64,000 nucleotides of DNA. It comes from Megaustenia siamemsis (Eukaryota; Mollusca; Gastropoda; Stylommatophora; Ariophantidae). The translations under genes and the position numbers were made by a program. Positions 52,566-62,045 of this stretch are shown in pieces; position 1 is the first letter of the stretch; the number at the start of each line of letters is the position of its first letter. The stretch is taken from NCBI GenBank assembly GCA_032433765.1, contig JAVIAB010000051.1, positions 149,258,275-149,322,274 of the forward strand, written 5' to 3'. Below the pieces are notes generated by a model, which had not been told where the DNA came from, did not search any database, and saw only the letters and a list, made by a program, of their open reading frames with translations.

Positions 52566-52900
52566 CCCCGGGCTAAAAGGGAGATAATTACTGAGGTAAA
52601 TGTTGTAATTAACTTTAGTTGTGTCCTTACCAGTTATTAGGAAATGAAGTACACGGGTATATATTTATATCTGTGAAGGGTGAGTAGTGGAATGATGGAA
52701 GGAGATAGGAAAATGGAGTATAGCTAGGTGTTGAAGGAAAAGGCGGGGGAGGGGGGGGGGGTGACATGCGAGAGTAGTAGAGAGGTTAGGAAGATAAGCG
52801 AGGGAAGAGGGGAGGAAAAGAAAGCAGAGAGGGTAGGTTAGTGTGTGAAAGTATAAAGTTGAATGTTGTTGGTGATGATGAAATGTCAGAGTATGAGTCA
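52566..52900. other. No recognised feature
   Basis: Purine-rich sequence with a G-run near 52750. Minus-strand open frame is low complexity. Confidence 0.4.
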
Positions 52901-53425
52901 CGGAATGGATGTTTAGTTTAGTGGACAGGTCATCCTCATAGCACATTGGACACGTCCATAAGTGCTCATGTCTCTTTCCAAGTATATCCATCAAAGTGTA
53001 GCTATAAACGTCACCGGTGTTGTGTTGGTTGATAAGTCTCTTTGGATTCCTGTCTAGCGCTCGCGTCTGGCATCTCCCATCTTGATATGATATTTGGGTA
53101 GTCTGTTTATAATTGCGGATTCAAGGTATTTTTTTTAATCGTGTAATCGTTCTCGTCCCTCTGACGTTGTTCAGAATGTCAGTTACGTCCATCGCCCCTC
53201 CGCATTTAATATCAGCCAAATTGGTAAATTTGTCAACACGGTCATTACCGCTTACACTCACGTGTCCTGGCACGACAATGAAGTCGACTTTTGTTAGAAG
53301 AGACGTACCCAAAGACTAGCACAACTGTCGCCGAGGCAAGCCTGTTACGATCGGTATGATCGAGTCACTGAGGAAACAGACACGTGTATAAAGCTGTGTC
53401 TCCAGCCATGCTAATGCTTTAGTCT
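52901..53425 (-). pseudogene. LINE-F fragment, RNase H C-terminal half and tail
   Basis: Minus-strand order: ALAWLETQLYTRVCFLSDSI, then TSLLTKVDFIVVPGHVSVSG NDRVDKFTNLA, decayed stretch, NPKRLINQHNTGDVYSYTLM and HEHLWTCPMCYEDD. It matches the copy at 3951-4600 in order. Frameshifts are present and it is truncated on the 5' side. Confidence 0.85.
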
Positions 53426-53960
53426 CTTATTCTACCTTTCAGCTCCCTGTGGAGCATAGGTCGTCAACAAACACTTTCCAAGCCGTTATGTTTCTTACCA
53501 TTCTGTTAAGATCATTCCATGTCTTCTCCATCATCTTCATCTTTACTTCCATCTGTCTTCTACAAGAATTCCTTGGTCTTCCTCTTTGTATTTTCCCTGG
53601 GGATTCCAAAAAAATGGCCTGTTGTGTACTCTCATTTGGCTTCTGCAGTGTGTATCCTATCTAGCGCCATCGTCTTCGCTGTATCTCTTTATCTGGTTGG
53701 TATTTGACTGGTAAATTTCCATAATTCTATATTAGTGATTTTGTCCTACCATTTCCATCCTTTTATTCTGCGTAAGCATCCATTAATGAAAGTCTATATC
53801 TTCATGATTGTCATTTTAGTTGTTCTCTACGTTTCACAGCCATATAATAAGACTGAATTAACATTGGAGTTGCACATTTTTATTTTAGTACTTAACATAA
53901 TTTCTTTGGACTTCCATGTTTCCCATTGCAACAAATGCACCTCATGCTTTTGATATCCTT
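53426..53960 (-). mobile_element. LINE-D fragment with single 3' end
   Basis: Contains the 3' terminus (stop, SGTSCLD rc near 53440-53460), the block matching 49392-49640 and a further upstream stretch to about 53960. Here the terminal 38 bp occur once, in contrast to 48855-49391. Adjoins LINE-F fragments on both sides in the same orientation. Confidence 0.8.
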
Positions 53961-53964
53961 ATGG

Positions 53965-55145
53965 TTATAGTTATGGAAGGCCCCGGTATCACTGCAAACG
54001 AATTTAAATCCATAATTGCTCAACCGCCTGTGCCAGTGGAATCATCCGAATTACTATCTCATCTCCCAAACAAAGAAAGATAGCTGTAGTCCCCATCATA
54101 GCAGTCTCATCACACGTCAAAAGACATAATGCGAAACCGCACAGAAAGTGAACACAGCCATCTATTTCCTGTCATACGATATCTTCATTCATCGTAAGCA
54201 ATCGGAATATCGAAACATGATCAAAACGGATGAAGCGCACAGCTCACGGTGTGCACAGAACACTTAACTCAGTAGCTCCTGAAACAAGCCTGACTTTTGA
54301 AATATCCTTATTTGACTCTAATGTTTTAGTAACAACCATAATTTCCATGGTCAAACAACTTGTAGTGAATACAAAAGCATATCTGTCTTCCTTCACAGTT
54401 CTGCCTCCAACATGAACCTTGAAAGCCCACGAGCTCCGTATGTGCCCAATAACAGACCCATCTGTGTAAATGATTACGTCACTCTCAGAAAATCAAAGCC
54501 TGCGCTTCTGCTACAGCGACCAAGGGGTTTTTGTTGTTGACATGCTCTGTCCAGTGTGATGGCTAGGGAACTGACGTCACTCTGCTACAGCGACCAAGGG
54601 GTTTTTGTTGTTGACATGCTCTGTCCAGTGTGATGACTAGGGGAACTGATGTATTGTACTCTGACGACACTCGTACCAATTCTTCCACAGGTTATATGTC
54701 TTGATTGAATACACATGCAGGACAATATCCATAGGAGACAATAATAAAAGAATATTGTTATAGAGGGAAACTACCGAGGCGATAATCAGCGAATCAATTC
54801 AGAAGAAGAGGTATGTTTACAGCACTCGGAAAAAAATGACAAATAATAAAAAATCGAGGAGATAACGCATCACCCTACACTTAGTATCCTTTATACATCC
54901 AAGAATGAAGCGCATTGCCTTGTTTTGTATCCTTTCCATTTGTTCCATTTGTGTATTGCTGAGGGTCAGGATCTCTAGGGCATACTCATTCATTGACAGG
55001 ACCAGCCCCTGGTATAAGAGAACAAGATGATGCTGCTCAATTTGTGCTGATCCCATGACCCACATTGCAGATAGGACCTTTCTGGGTTTCAATACCACCA
55101 GGTCTACATGTTTGTTGACAAATGAAAATGTCGGTTGTTTCCTTT
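53965..55145 (-). pseudogene. LINE-F fragment, RT thumb through RNase H
   Basis: From the right: FVNKHVDLVVLKPRKVLSAM, LVLLYQGLVLSMNEYALEIL, MEQMERIQNKAMRFILGCIK (RT C-terminal domain), then the linker WTEHVNNKNPLVAVAEA. Next come DVIIYTDGSVIGHIRSSWAF, TVKEDRYAFVFTTS, LTMEIMVVTKTL (RNase H), and the segment shared with 12425-12730. The linker is tandemly duplicated (54483-54633). Stops and shifts show it is dead. Confidence 0.85.
54483..54633. repeat. Tandem duplication, about 74 bp, inside LINE-F
   Basis: TCTGCTACAGCGACCAAGGG, GTTGACATGCTCTGTCCAGT and GTGATGRCTAGGG occur twice in succession. Confidence 0.93.
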
Positions 55146-55445
55146 CTTCTTATCCTTTTCGGAGCTCTCTTGTATATATGTTTGTCTATTCAGAGTGTCA
55201 TATATTTTTTGCGCTGAGTTTAATGCTCAGTCGACATCAAGAAAAGAAAAGAAATGAAAAGAAACGAAAAGCAAGTATAATCGAAGAACAAAATGAGTTG
55301 AAACACCTACCGACAAAACAATCTGACACAAGAGCAACGTAAAATAAACTCCCATTAAATAAAGTCTATAACACGTTCTAGAACGGGTCAAAGAGATACA
55401 TAATGATGACAGCTTGAACTACGAAGCGCAACAGAAGCATGATCA
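55146..55445. other. No recognised feature
   Basis: Contains GAAAAGAAA-rich sequence near 55240-55270 only. Confidence 0.4.
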
Positions 55446-55482
<37 letters not shown>

Positions 55483-55910
55483 TCTGCGATCAGGGCTCAA
55501 TCAGAGTAAGGTCCCAGACTCTCACATGAATCAGCCGTCAGGTTAAGTGTGTTGATCTCTCTCTCTGTCTCTCTGTCTGCGATCAGGACTCAATCAGAGT
55601 AGGATTCCAGACTCTCACATGAAGTCAGCTGTCAGGTTAAGTGTGTTGATCGACCCCACAGACAGAACATCACAATTAGAGTCTGCCAGATCCACTCTGA
55701 TTGAACACCAGTTAAAACGTTGCACTGTGTTCTGCGACAGTGGTCCAGTGCATCCGATTTCAGCTAGCATTTTATTAAGGTTTGCATTCCTTAACCTTTG
55801 ATTGTCCCCAATCTTCCTGCAAGGCAGCAGATGATCTTTTCTGTAGGGGGATTCTGCCCTTAGATGGTCGGCCCTCCCAGGTTTACGAGCACCATCTGCC
55901 CGAGTCACTA
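55446..55910 (-). mobile_element. LINE-G 3' end with (CT)n tail, terminal segment duplicated
   Basis: The minus strand ends NTLNLTADFM and ESGILL, as at 30321-30400 (SLKQAADFMRESGILL), then GCGATC/CAGAGAGAGA. The terminal segment plus CT-run occurs twice (55446-55560 and 55561-55650). Upstream the frame VQRFNWCSIRVDLADSNCD corresponds loosely to the Cys-rich tail; 55760-55910 is less certain. Confidence 0.72.
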
Positions 55911-55914
55911 GAGG

Positions 55915-56550
55915 TGACTAACACAGACATGCACACACAAAGATAGGAGATGTGAATAACACAGACACGCACACACAAAGATGTGAGATGTGAATAACAC
56001 AGACACGCATGCAAAAGATATGAGATGTGAATAACACAGACACGCACGCACAAAGATATGAGATGTGAATAACACAGACACGCACGCACAAAGATATGAG
56101 ATGTGAATAACACAGACACGCACGCACAAAGATATGAGATGTGAATAACACAGACACGCACGCACAAAGATATGAGATGTGAATAACACAGACATGTACA
56201 CAGCGATACGAGGCATGACTAAAACTGACACACATCAAGATATATGACACATGACTAACATAGCCATGCACATAAAGATATGAGATATGACTGACATAGA
56301 CATGCACACACAAAGATATGACACATGCCTACCATAGACATGCCCATAAAGATATGAGATACGACTGACATAGACATGCACATAAAGATATGAGATACGA
56401 CTAACACAGACATGCACATAAAGATATGAGATACGACTAACATAGACATGCACACAAAGATATGAGATATGACCAACATAGACATGCACACACACAGATA
56501 TGACACATGACTAACACAGATACACACTGAGATATGAGATATGACTAAAC
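55915..56550. repeat. Minisatellite, 38 bp unit decaying to 36 bp, left part
   Basis: Unit GATATGAGATGTGAATAACA CAGACACGCACGCACAAA, six good copies at 55930-56190, then diverged copies with GACTAACATAGACATGCAC. Interrupted at 56564 by a SINE. Confidence 0.94.
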
Positions 56551-56563
56551 ACATACACACATA

Positions 56564-56793
56564 CTGGACTACCACGGACAAGGGGTAGGGTTCGATCCCA
56601 ACCGACGGCTTCCGGGTTCACCCAGCCTTAAATGGGTACCGGATTTTTTTCTGGGAAAGTAAAGCAGCACGGGCGTAATACTGACCACATTACCCCAAAA
56701 ATCATGTGCTGAAGGTCTGTAAAATATAGGGTCACTAACACCATATTTCCCTATACGCCACTTGGCGTGACGGGGGTACTTTACTTTTTTTTT
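56564..56793 (+). mobile_element. SINE S1, 5'-truncated copy inside a minisatellite
   Basis: Begins at CTGGACTACCACGGACAAGG, about 35 bp into the S1 head, so the A box is missing. The B box and full body remain. The perfect 13 bp duplication ACATACACACATA lies at 56551-56563 and 56794-56806. The body is very close to the S1 consensus, suggesting a young insertion. Confidence 0.93.
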
Positions 56794-56806
56794 ACATACA
56801 CACATA

Positions 56807-57055
56807 AAGATATGAGACATGATTAACACGGACACTCCAAGGTATGAGATATGACTAACATGACACAAACCAAGATATGAGCCATGGCCAGCACACACAC
56901 ACACACACACAAGCTAAGATATGAGCCATGGCTAGCACAAAAACACATCAAGATATGAGCCACGGTAGCACAAAAACACATCAAGATATGAGCCATGGCT
57001 TCACGGAAAAACATCAAGAAATGAACCATGTCCAGCACAGAAACACAGTAAGGTA
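56807..57055. repeat. Minisatellite, right part, degenerate
   Basis: Continues GATATGAG(A/C)CATG... units with CACA runs (56894-56910) after the SINE. Confidence 0.88.
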
Positions 57056-57260
57056 TCCATATTTTGGGTTTGTTGTAGTCGGCAGACTTTTCTTAACGTG
57101 GGAATCATCGACATACGAGACGCAAGCCCCGAGTAACTGTTCACAGGTTTCGTTCAAACAGTTGTCCGGAGATTTGAGAGTGAAATTTGTTAGGAAATGA
57201 GAGTCACAGAACGTAAAGACAGCAATCTAAGCAACAAACCACGTAAGTGATGTCATCACA
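57056..57260 (-). other. Cysteine-containing open frame, possible exon
   Basis: The minus strand is open: TFCDSHFLTNFTLKSPDNCL, then NETCEQLLGACVSYV and HVKKS. FTLKSPDNC...C...VKKS weakly resembles the LLQRAPDYC...C...FKKS segment between CC1 and CC2 of RECK. However, cysteine spacing differs and no convincing splice donor follows. Listed as a candidate only. Confidence 0.18.
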
Positions 57261-57530
57261 AAGGGGCATTATTCTACCAAGTGGATTCTCACAATAAAAA
57301 ACAAGAAGCAGTAAAGCCAAGTAGGATTTCGTTGAGTTGAATCATCGTCATTATCAGACGGGAGATCCAACTCTGGCACAAAGAGCAGAATACGCATGAA
57401 AGGTGCAACAAGAAGAACGAAAGACAGATTATTGATTACTGGGATCGATATGAACACACTCATGGCAGACCAACAAGTCTTTCCAACAATAGAAAAACTG
57501 TTACATAAACAAATAGGCAAATCCCATCAA
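57261..57530. other. No recognised feature
   Basis: Open frames on the minus strand here have no recognisable domain. Confidence 0.35.
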
Positions 57531-57950
57531 GTCGAATGCCCTTTGTAGACCGTTACAACCACCACAGCCCGCCTAAAAGAATCCTCCTCCACTATTTCTG
57601 TCGTCACGTTCAATGTCTCTTTAATGTCTTGTAACCACATTCATCTTGGTCTGCCCCCGTCTCGTCGTCCTGGAACCATGCCTTCCATTATTGTTCTTTT
57701 CAGCTCGCTGTGTCTTTTGTCGTGGCCATAGTATTTCAATTTCCTGTGTAGAATGGTGTTTATATGCCAGCTCTTGTTAATGTTTAAGTCTTTCAATATG
57801 TTTTTATTGCTCCTTTTCTTTACTCAAGACCTCATAAGGATTTTTCTACTGTATTTGATTTCGAATGAATCGATTTTCTCTTTACTGTTTCCGAGATTGT
57901 CCATGATTCATAACACTATATTGCTGTTGGGAATAATGGATTAGTAAGGA
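57531..57950 (-). mobile_element. LINE-E fragment, RT C-terminal region, decayed
   Basis: Minus-strand frames contain ESWTISETVKRK, then KSWHINTILHRKLKYYGHDK RHSELKRTIMEG, then VPGRRDGGRPR.MWLQDIKET. GH..R...L...I.G...G.R..GRPR..W..DI is the general C-terminal signature of RTE-like RT ORFs. It differs from families A-D. Confidence 0.7.
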
Positions 57951-58550
57951 TCACCGAACAACAGAGGTGACCAAGATCTACTGTACCTCTCGGCGACGCT
58001 ACTGGAAACGGACTAACATGTCTGGCCAATCTAGTAGAGACAGAAGAGGAAACGCATCCTGGTACTAAAAATGTGAAACACAAGTCGGATGTGTTGGGAT
58101 GAAACTCGCAGGTATCACAGCTTTTCTGCAAACCAAATCACAAGGCCGGTACATCGAGTTACAGTTCTTTTAATGGTGACAGTGAAGAGACCAAGTCGTC
58201 GGGAGGACGCAAGAAAAGAAGGAGAAAGAAAGAAAGAAAGAAAGAAAGAAGAAAGAAAGAAAGAAAGAAAGAAGAAAGAAAGAAAGAAAGAAAGACAGAA
58301 AGAAAGAAAGAAAAGGAAAATCTCATCAAGAAAAAATCGTCTTATTTTAGGAAGTGTAAAAGTGAACATGAGAAAAGCAAATATACAGCATGTAAGTGAA
58401 ACAATCGTAAACAGAATAGACTATATTAAAAGATATGCTAAAAACAAAGTTCAAATTGTTAAACGCCTCTTGATTTATTAGGAAATAAAACAACAAGAAA
58501 ATAATTAATGGTTGCTAAGACAACCCAAATACCAATCATTATCATCATCA
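57951..58550. repeat. Unrecognised sequence with a (GAAA)n run
   Basis: AAAG/AAGG repeats at about 58217-58315. Lys/Arg/Glu-rich frames there are artefacts. Nothing recognised on either side. Confidence 0.6.
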
Positions 58551-58554
58551 TATG

Positions 58555-59400
58555 CCATACCGATTGGCGTATGCGATCATGTCCTTCCACATCTTTCCAT
58601 CCACAGTACATCGTATCAATTCTGTTATTGACTGTTTTCCATGTCATGACACCACGGTGTCTAGTATCTTCTCTCTGTAAAGGTACAGATAAAGTCGAGA
58701 CTTGAACCGGCGTCTTAGCACGCGAGTTTACACCCATATGTGCTCGGCCGCCTATCCAGAAATGTTCGGAGATTTCTGTATAGTGTCGTATCAAGCATCG
58801 AAACTCAGATGCGAAGCGACATTCCTCACCTTTCCAGGGTAATATCCTGGTACCCATTTCTGTCAACGGCTGGGTCGACCGTGGGGGTATTTATTTTTTT
58901 TCCGACCACGAGTACAATTCACACTGCTCCCAGCGGGAATCGAACACGGGTTGTCCGAACGTCGGTAGCCCAGTCGGGTCGTTTTCCCAACAAGGCTACC
59001 GAGGCCCCCATCTTCTCTCTTTGTTGTCCGCGATCTCTCTTTCCCTGTATTTTGCCTGTTGTAACAAATTATTTAAACTTTCCTTTTCTCATGATGTGCC
59101 CGAAAAATGTTGATTGTCTCTTTCTGGTGTTTTTAGGAGCTCCCTTTTTGTGCTGGCCTCTTTGAGAATGTCCTCATTGGTCTTTTTAGCTGTCCAGGGA
59201 ACTTTCAGCATTCTTCTCAGTAATAATATCTATGTGGCCTCTAATCGTCCTTTCATTTGTTTGTCTACTGTCCATGATTCGCTTCCATAGATCAGAATTA
59301 GCTCTATATAGTAGTGCTGAACTCTCTTTCTCACTTCTATTGACATAGACGTTGTATATGGCGTTTTTCATTTTCTGAAATGCCAAATACCTGAAATGCC
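58555..59400 (-). mobile_element. LINE-B-like fragment, split by SINE S2
   Basis: Right part (59021-59400): HFRK, SWTVDKQMKGRLEAT, RRMLKVPWTAKKTNEDILKE and RELLKT. Left part (58555-58665): DTRHRGVMTWKTVNNRID and WKDM with an ATGATGATG tail. Together they give the ordered LINE-B end. Frameshifted. It is closest to the fragment at 17940-19275. Confidence 0.8.
58677..59009 (-). mobile_element. SINE S2, tRNA-derived, copy 2
   Basis: The minus-strand head GGGGGCCTCGGTAGCCTTGT contains the A box and GTGTTCGATTCCCGC the B box. The body matches 13957-14264 closely. Perfect 11 bp duplication ATCTTCTCTCT at 58666-58676 and 59010-59020. Confidence 0.92.
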
Positions 59401-59430
59401 AAATACCTGAAATGCCAAATACCAATAGGA
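59385..59430. repeat. Direct repeat, 16 bp, 3 copies
   Basis: TGAAATGCCAAATACC three times at the 5' border of the LINE-B fragment. Confidence 0.9.
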
Positions 59431-59766
59431 ACGTAAACCAAGAAACAGAACTGGGGATCGACTGACCACACACTGCGACAACCACCAAGCAATACTGCAA
59501 GACAGTCTGTAAAGTGGAATTCACAAGGAATTAGGAAATGTGGAGAGTCCAAGCAGACCAGGAGAAGAACCGTCTAGACAAGAAGCAAAGGCAGCAACAT
59601 GGACGTGGGCCTAGTTGGTGAAGATGGCACCGAACAAGGTGCGTTGGCAGAGTTGCAGCCCTTTGCTCCACGCGGAACCGGGAGACGTATACATGTCACG
59701 TGACAATAATTACAAAAACGAAGGCAACAGATTTACATGTAAAAACATTCTCAAGGGACTATTTAC
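59431..59766. other. No recognised feature
   Basis: Spacer left of the DNA transposon. Nothing recognised. Confidence 0.4.
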
Positions 59767-59768
59767 TA

Positions 59769-61873
59769 TAGCTTGTTTCATAACTCGTGCCCAACTTTTA
59801 AAATCGATAGCTTTTTAACCGCTTGTTGTAAGTTGTTCAAAATTTGCATGTAAAGTTATAATGATTAGAACCCAACAGGGAATTAATTAAAAAAAAACAT
59901 TTGGTTATCATTGTTGCTTATTTGATTTATATAAATTTATAACGACCCATTGATGTAGTCAAAACTTAATGTTTACAGTATTTTAAGTTAAAAATAGCGA
60001 GTAAAAATCCATACACGGTAAAATTGACGTGTTTGCACGCTTTTACCGTAGTTTTTTGACACAATTAGACACTTGTAAAAAACACGAGAAATTGTGTGTT
60101 TCATTTCCGTTCATTCATAGGTGGAGACGTGGAACGATAACATTTATCATGAGTCTTAAAAATGAAATTCTGCAGTTTACAAAACATCGCAATAAAAATG
60201 TATGACTATTTTTGCAAAGAGGCTAAACGAGGACGATTATTTCATTCTTTAGAAAACCATGAGAATAGGACAAGACACATTTTGGATTTATCTAAGCGGT
60301 CATTTAATCGCTGGATTCAAGCACGTGACCGTCAATGTTCAAAATATACAAAATCACAAGGAAGAGCAAAAATGTTGGATAATTTCGACAGTGAACTTAT
60401 TAGAAGTGAAATTCGCAAAATGTTGGGTATGAATGAAACTGTTACAATAAGAAAATTAAAAATTTCGCTGAAAAAGAACAACAGTATTGAAATATCAAAG
60501 TCTACATTATGGAGGAATGTGAGAGCTGCAGGCTTTACATTCAGAAAGTATTCCAATGGACGAAACATCATCTGTGAGAAGCCACATATAGTAGTCATGA
60601 GAAGCAAGTACTTACGTGAAGTAAAAGAGGTGCGCAAGCAAGGTTATGATATTGTGTACTTTGATGAAACATGGATCAATGCTCACCACACTAACCAAAG
60701 GGAATGGCAGTCATCAGATGGAAAGATTAAGAGATTAATACCTAGCAGCAAAGGACAGCGCTTGATAATTGCTCATGCAGGTAGTCGACAACATGGACTA
60801 ATACAGAATGCAGAGCTCATTTTTCTTTCAAAATCCATAGACAATCTATCACACTGAGATGAATGGTCACATATTTAGACATTGGATTGAAAATTATGTT
60901 CTCCCATCACTAGATCGACCATCTTGCCTAATAATGGACAATGCAGCGTACCACAACATTGTTGCACTTGAAGATAAAGTCCCGACGTCATCCAGTACAA
61001 AAGATGCTATTAAGATATGGCTCACAAAGGAGCACATACAATTTAATAACATGTACTTAAAACCTGAATTACTATCTCTAGTAAAGCAAAAGCAAAGGAC
61101 AAAGATTTTTCAAATAGATAAGATTATCCAAGAGCACGGTCATATAAGTTTGAGGCTGCCACCTTACCATGCTCATTTAAATCCAATAGAACTAATCTGG
61201 GCAAAATTAAAAGGACAAGTGGCAGATGAAAATACAACATTCAAAATATGCGATGTAAAGACTCTTGCTAATCTCGCTTTATTAACTATAGACAAAGATT
61301 ATTGGGCTAAATGTGAAGACCACGTCTTAAAACAGGAAGAGGAATATTGGAAAAATGATGGTTTGTGGAATGTTCAACCCCAAACAGTTATTAATCTTTT
61401 AGACTCGTCTGATTCAGAATGAAAGTATATAGCCCCCACAATGTTGGCCCCTATATTACCTTAAATTAGTTCAACAAACGGTCCTTATCAGGACCACACA
61501 ACTATGAAAATTGGACATACAGGTATACCTTGATATTATCGTCTGTCCTCGAACTGAGAAGACAATAATTCTCCTGGTGTTTTGTCTTATTAGGTTATTT
61601 CCCCATTACGGCCAAGCCTTTACCTAGTAAAAATTAATCATAGCCCAGCAACTACGGTAAATTCTATTATTTAGGGGTTCACAATTTACAATTTTGACAA
61701 ACATCAAAGAAATTCGCCGCTTTAAGAAAACTGCAGCTGCAAGATATTTGTTAAATATACATTTAAAGGGTCTTTTGCATTCTAATAACATTTGGAAAAT
61801 TTCAACAGTTTTTAACAAACGGTTACTGAGTAATAGCGTTTTGAAGTTGGGCACGTGATTTGAAACGAGCTTA
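59769..61873 (+). mobile_element. DD82E/Sailor-like IS630/Tc1/mariner transposon
   Basis: Imperfect terminal inverted repeats of about 85 bp: the left end TAGCTTGTTTCATAACTCGT and the reverse-complemented right end TAAGCTCGTTTCAAATCACG both continue GTGCCCAAC. TA dinucleotides flank the element (59767-59768 and 61874-61875), as expected for TA-target duplication. It contains one transposase gene, split by a frameshift. It is about 2.1 kb long, larger than classical Tc1 or mariner. Confidence 0.88.
60162..61422 (+). pseudogene. Transposase, DDE superfamily with DD83E spacing, one frameshift
   Basis: The first frame (60162-60857) has an N-terminal helix-turn-helix region (residues about 10-52) and a second one (about 92-130). 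Catalytic Asp 168 lies in VYFDETW, followed by RLIIAHAGS. The second frame (60859-61422) continues with EMNGHIFRHWIENYVLP, the second Asp in LIMDNAAYHN and the Glu in LPPYHAHLNPIELIW. I count 83 residues between the second Asp and the Glu, close to the DD82E (Sailor) family. The frames meet at about 60845-60855, where one base too many shifts the frame and creates a stop. No other stop is present. The start codon could also be 60198. Confidence 0.9.
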
Positions 61874-61904
61874 TAACAATGTGTCTACTCTACATAAAAA
61901 GCTA

Positions 61905-62040
61905 TAGCATGATAACATACAAAATAAACGGACTAACTCATGCAATTGTATGAAAACATACAAAATAAACGACTAACTCAGATCATAGCATAAGAATATG
62001 CACAATTAACGGACTAACTCAAACGAATAGCATGAGAACT
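61905..62040. repeat. Degenerate direct repeat, about 45 bp, 3 copies
   Basis: ATAGCATRA, ACATACAAAATAAACG and GACTAACTCA recur three times with changes, between the DNA transposon and LINE-C. Confidence 0.75.
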
Positions 62041-62045
62041 TATAA

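Noticed and set aside
58115..58481. Lys/Glu-rich and Phe/Leu-rich ORFs
   Set aside because: Readings of the (GAAA)n run.
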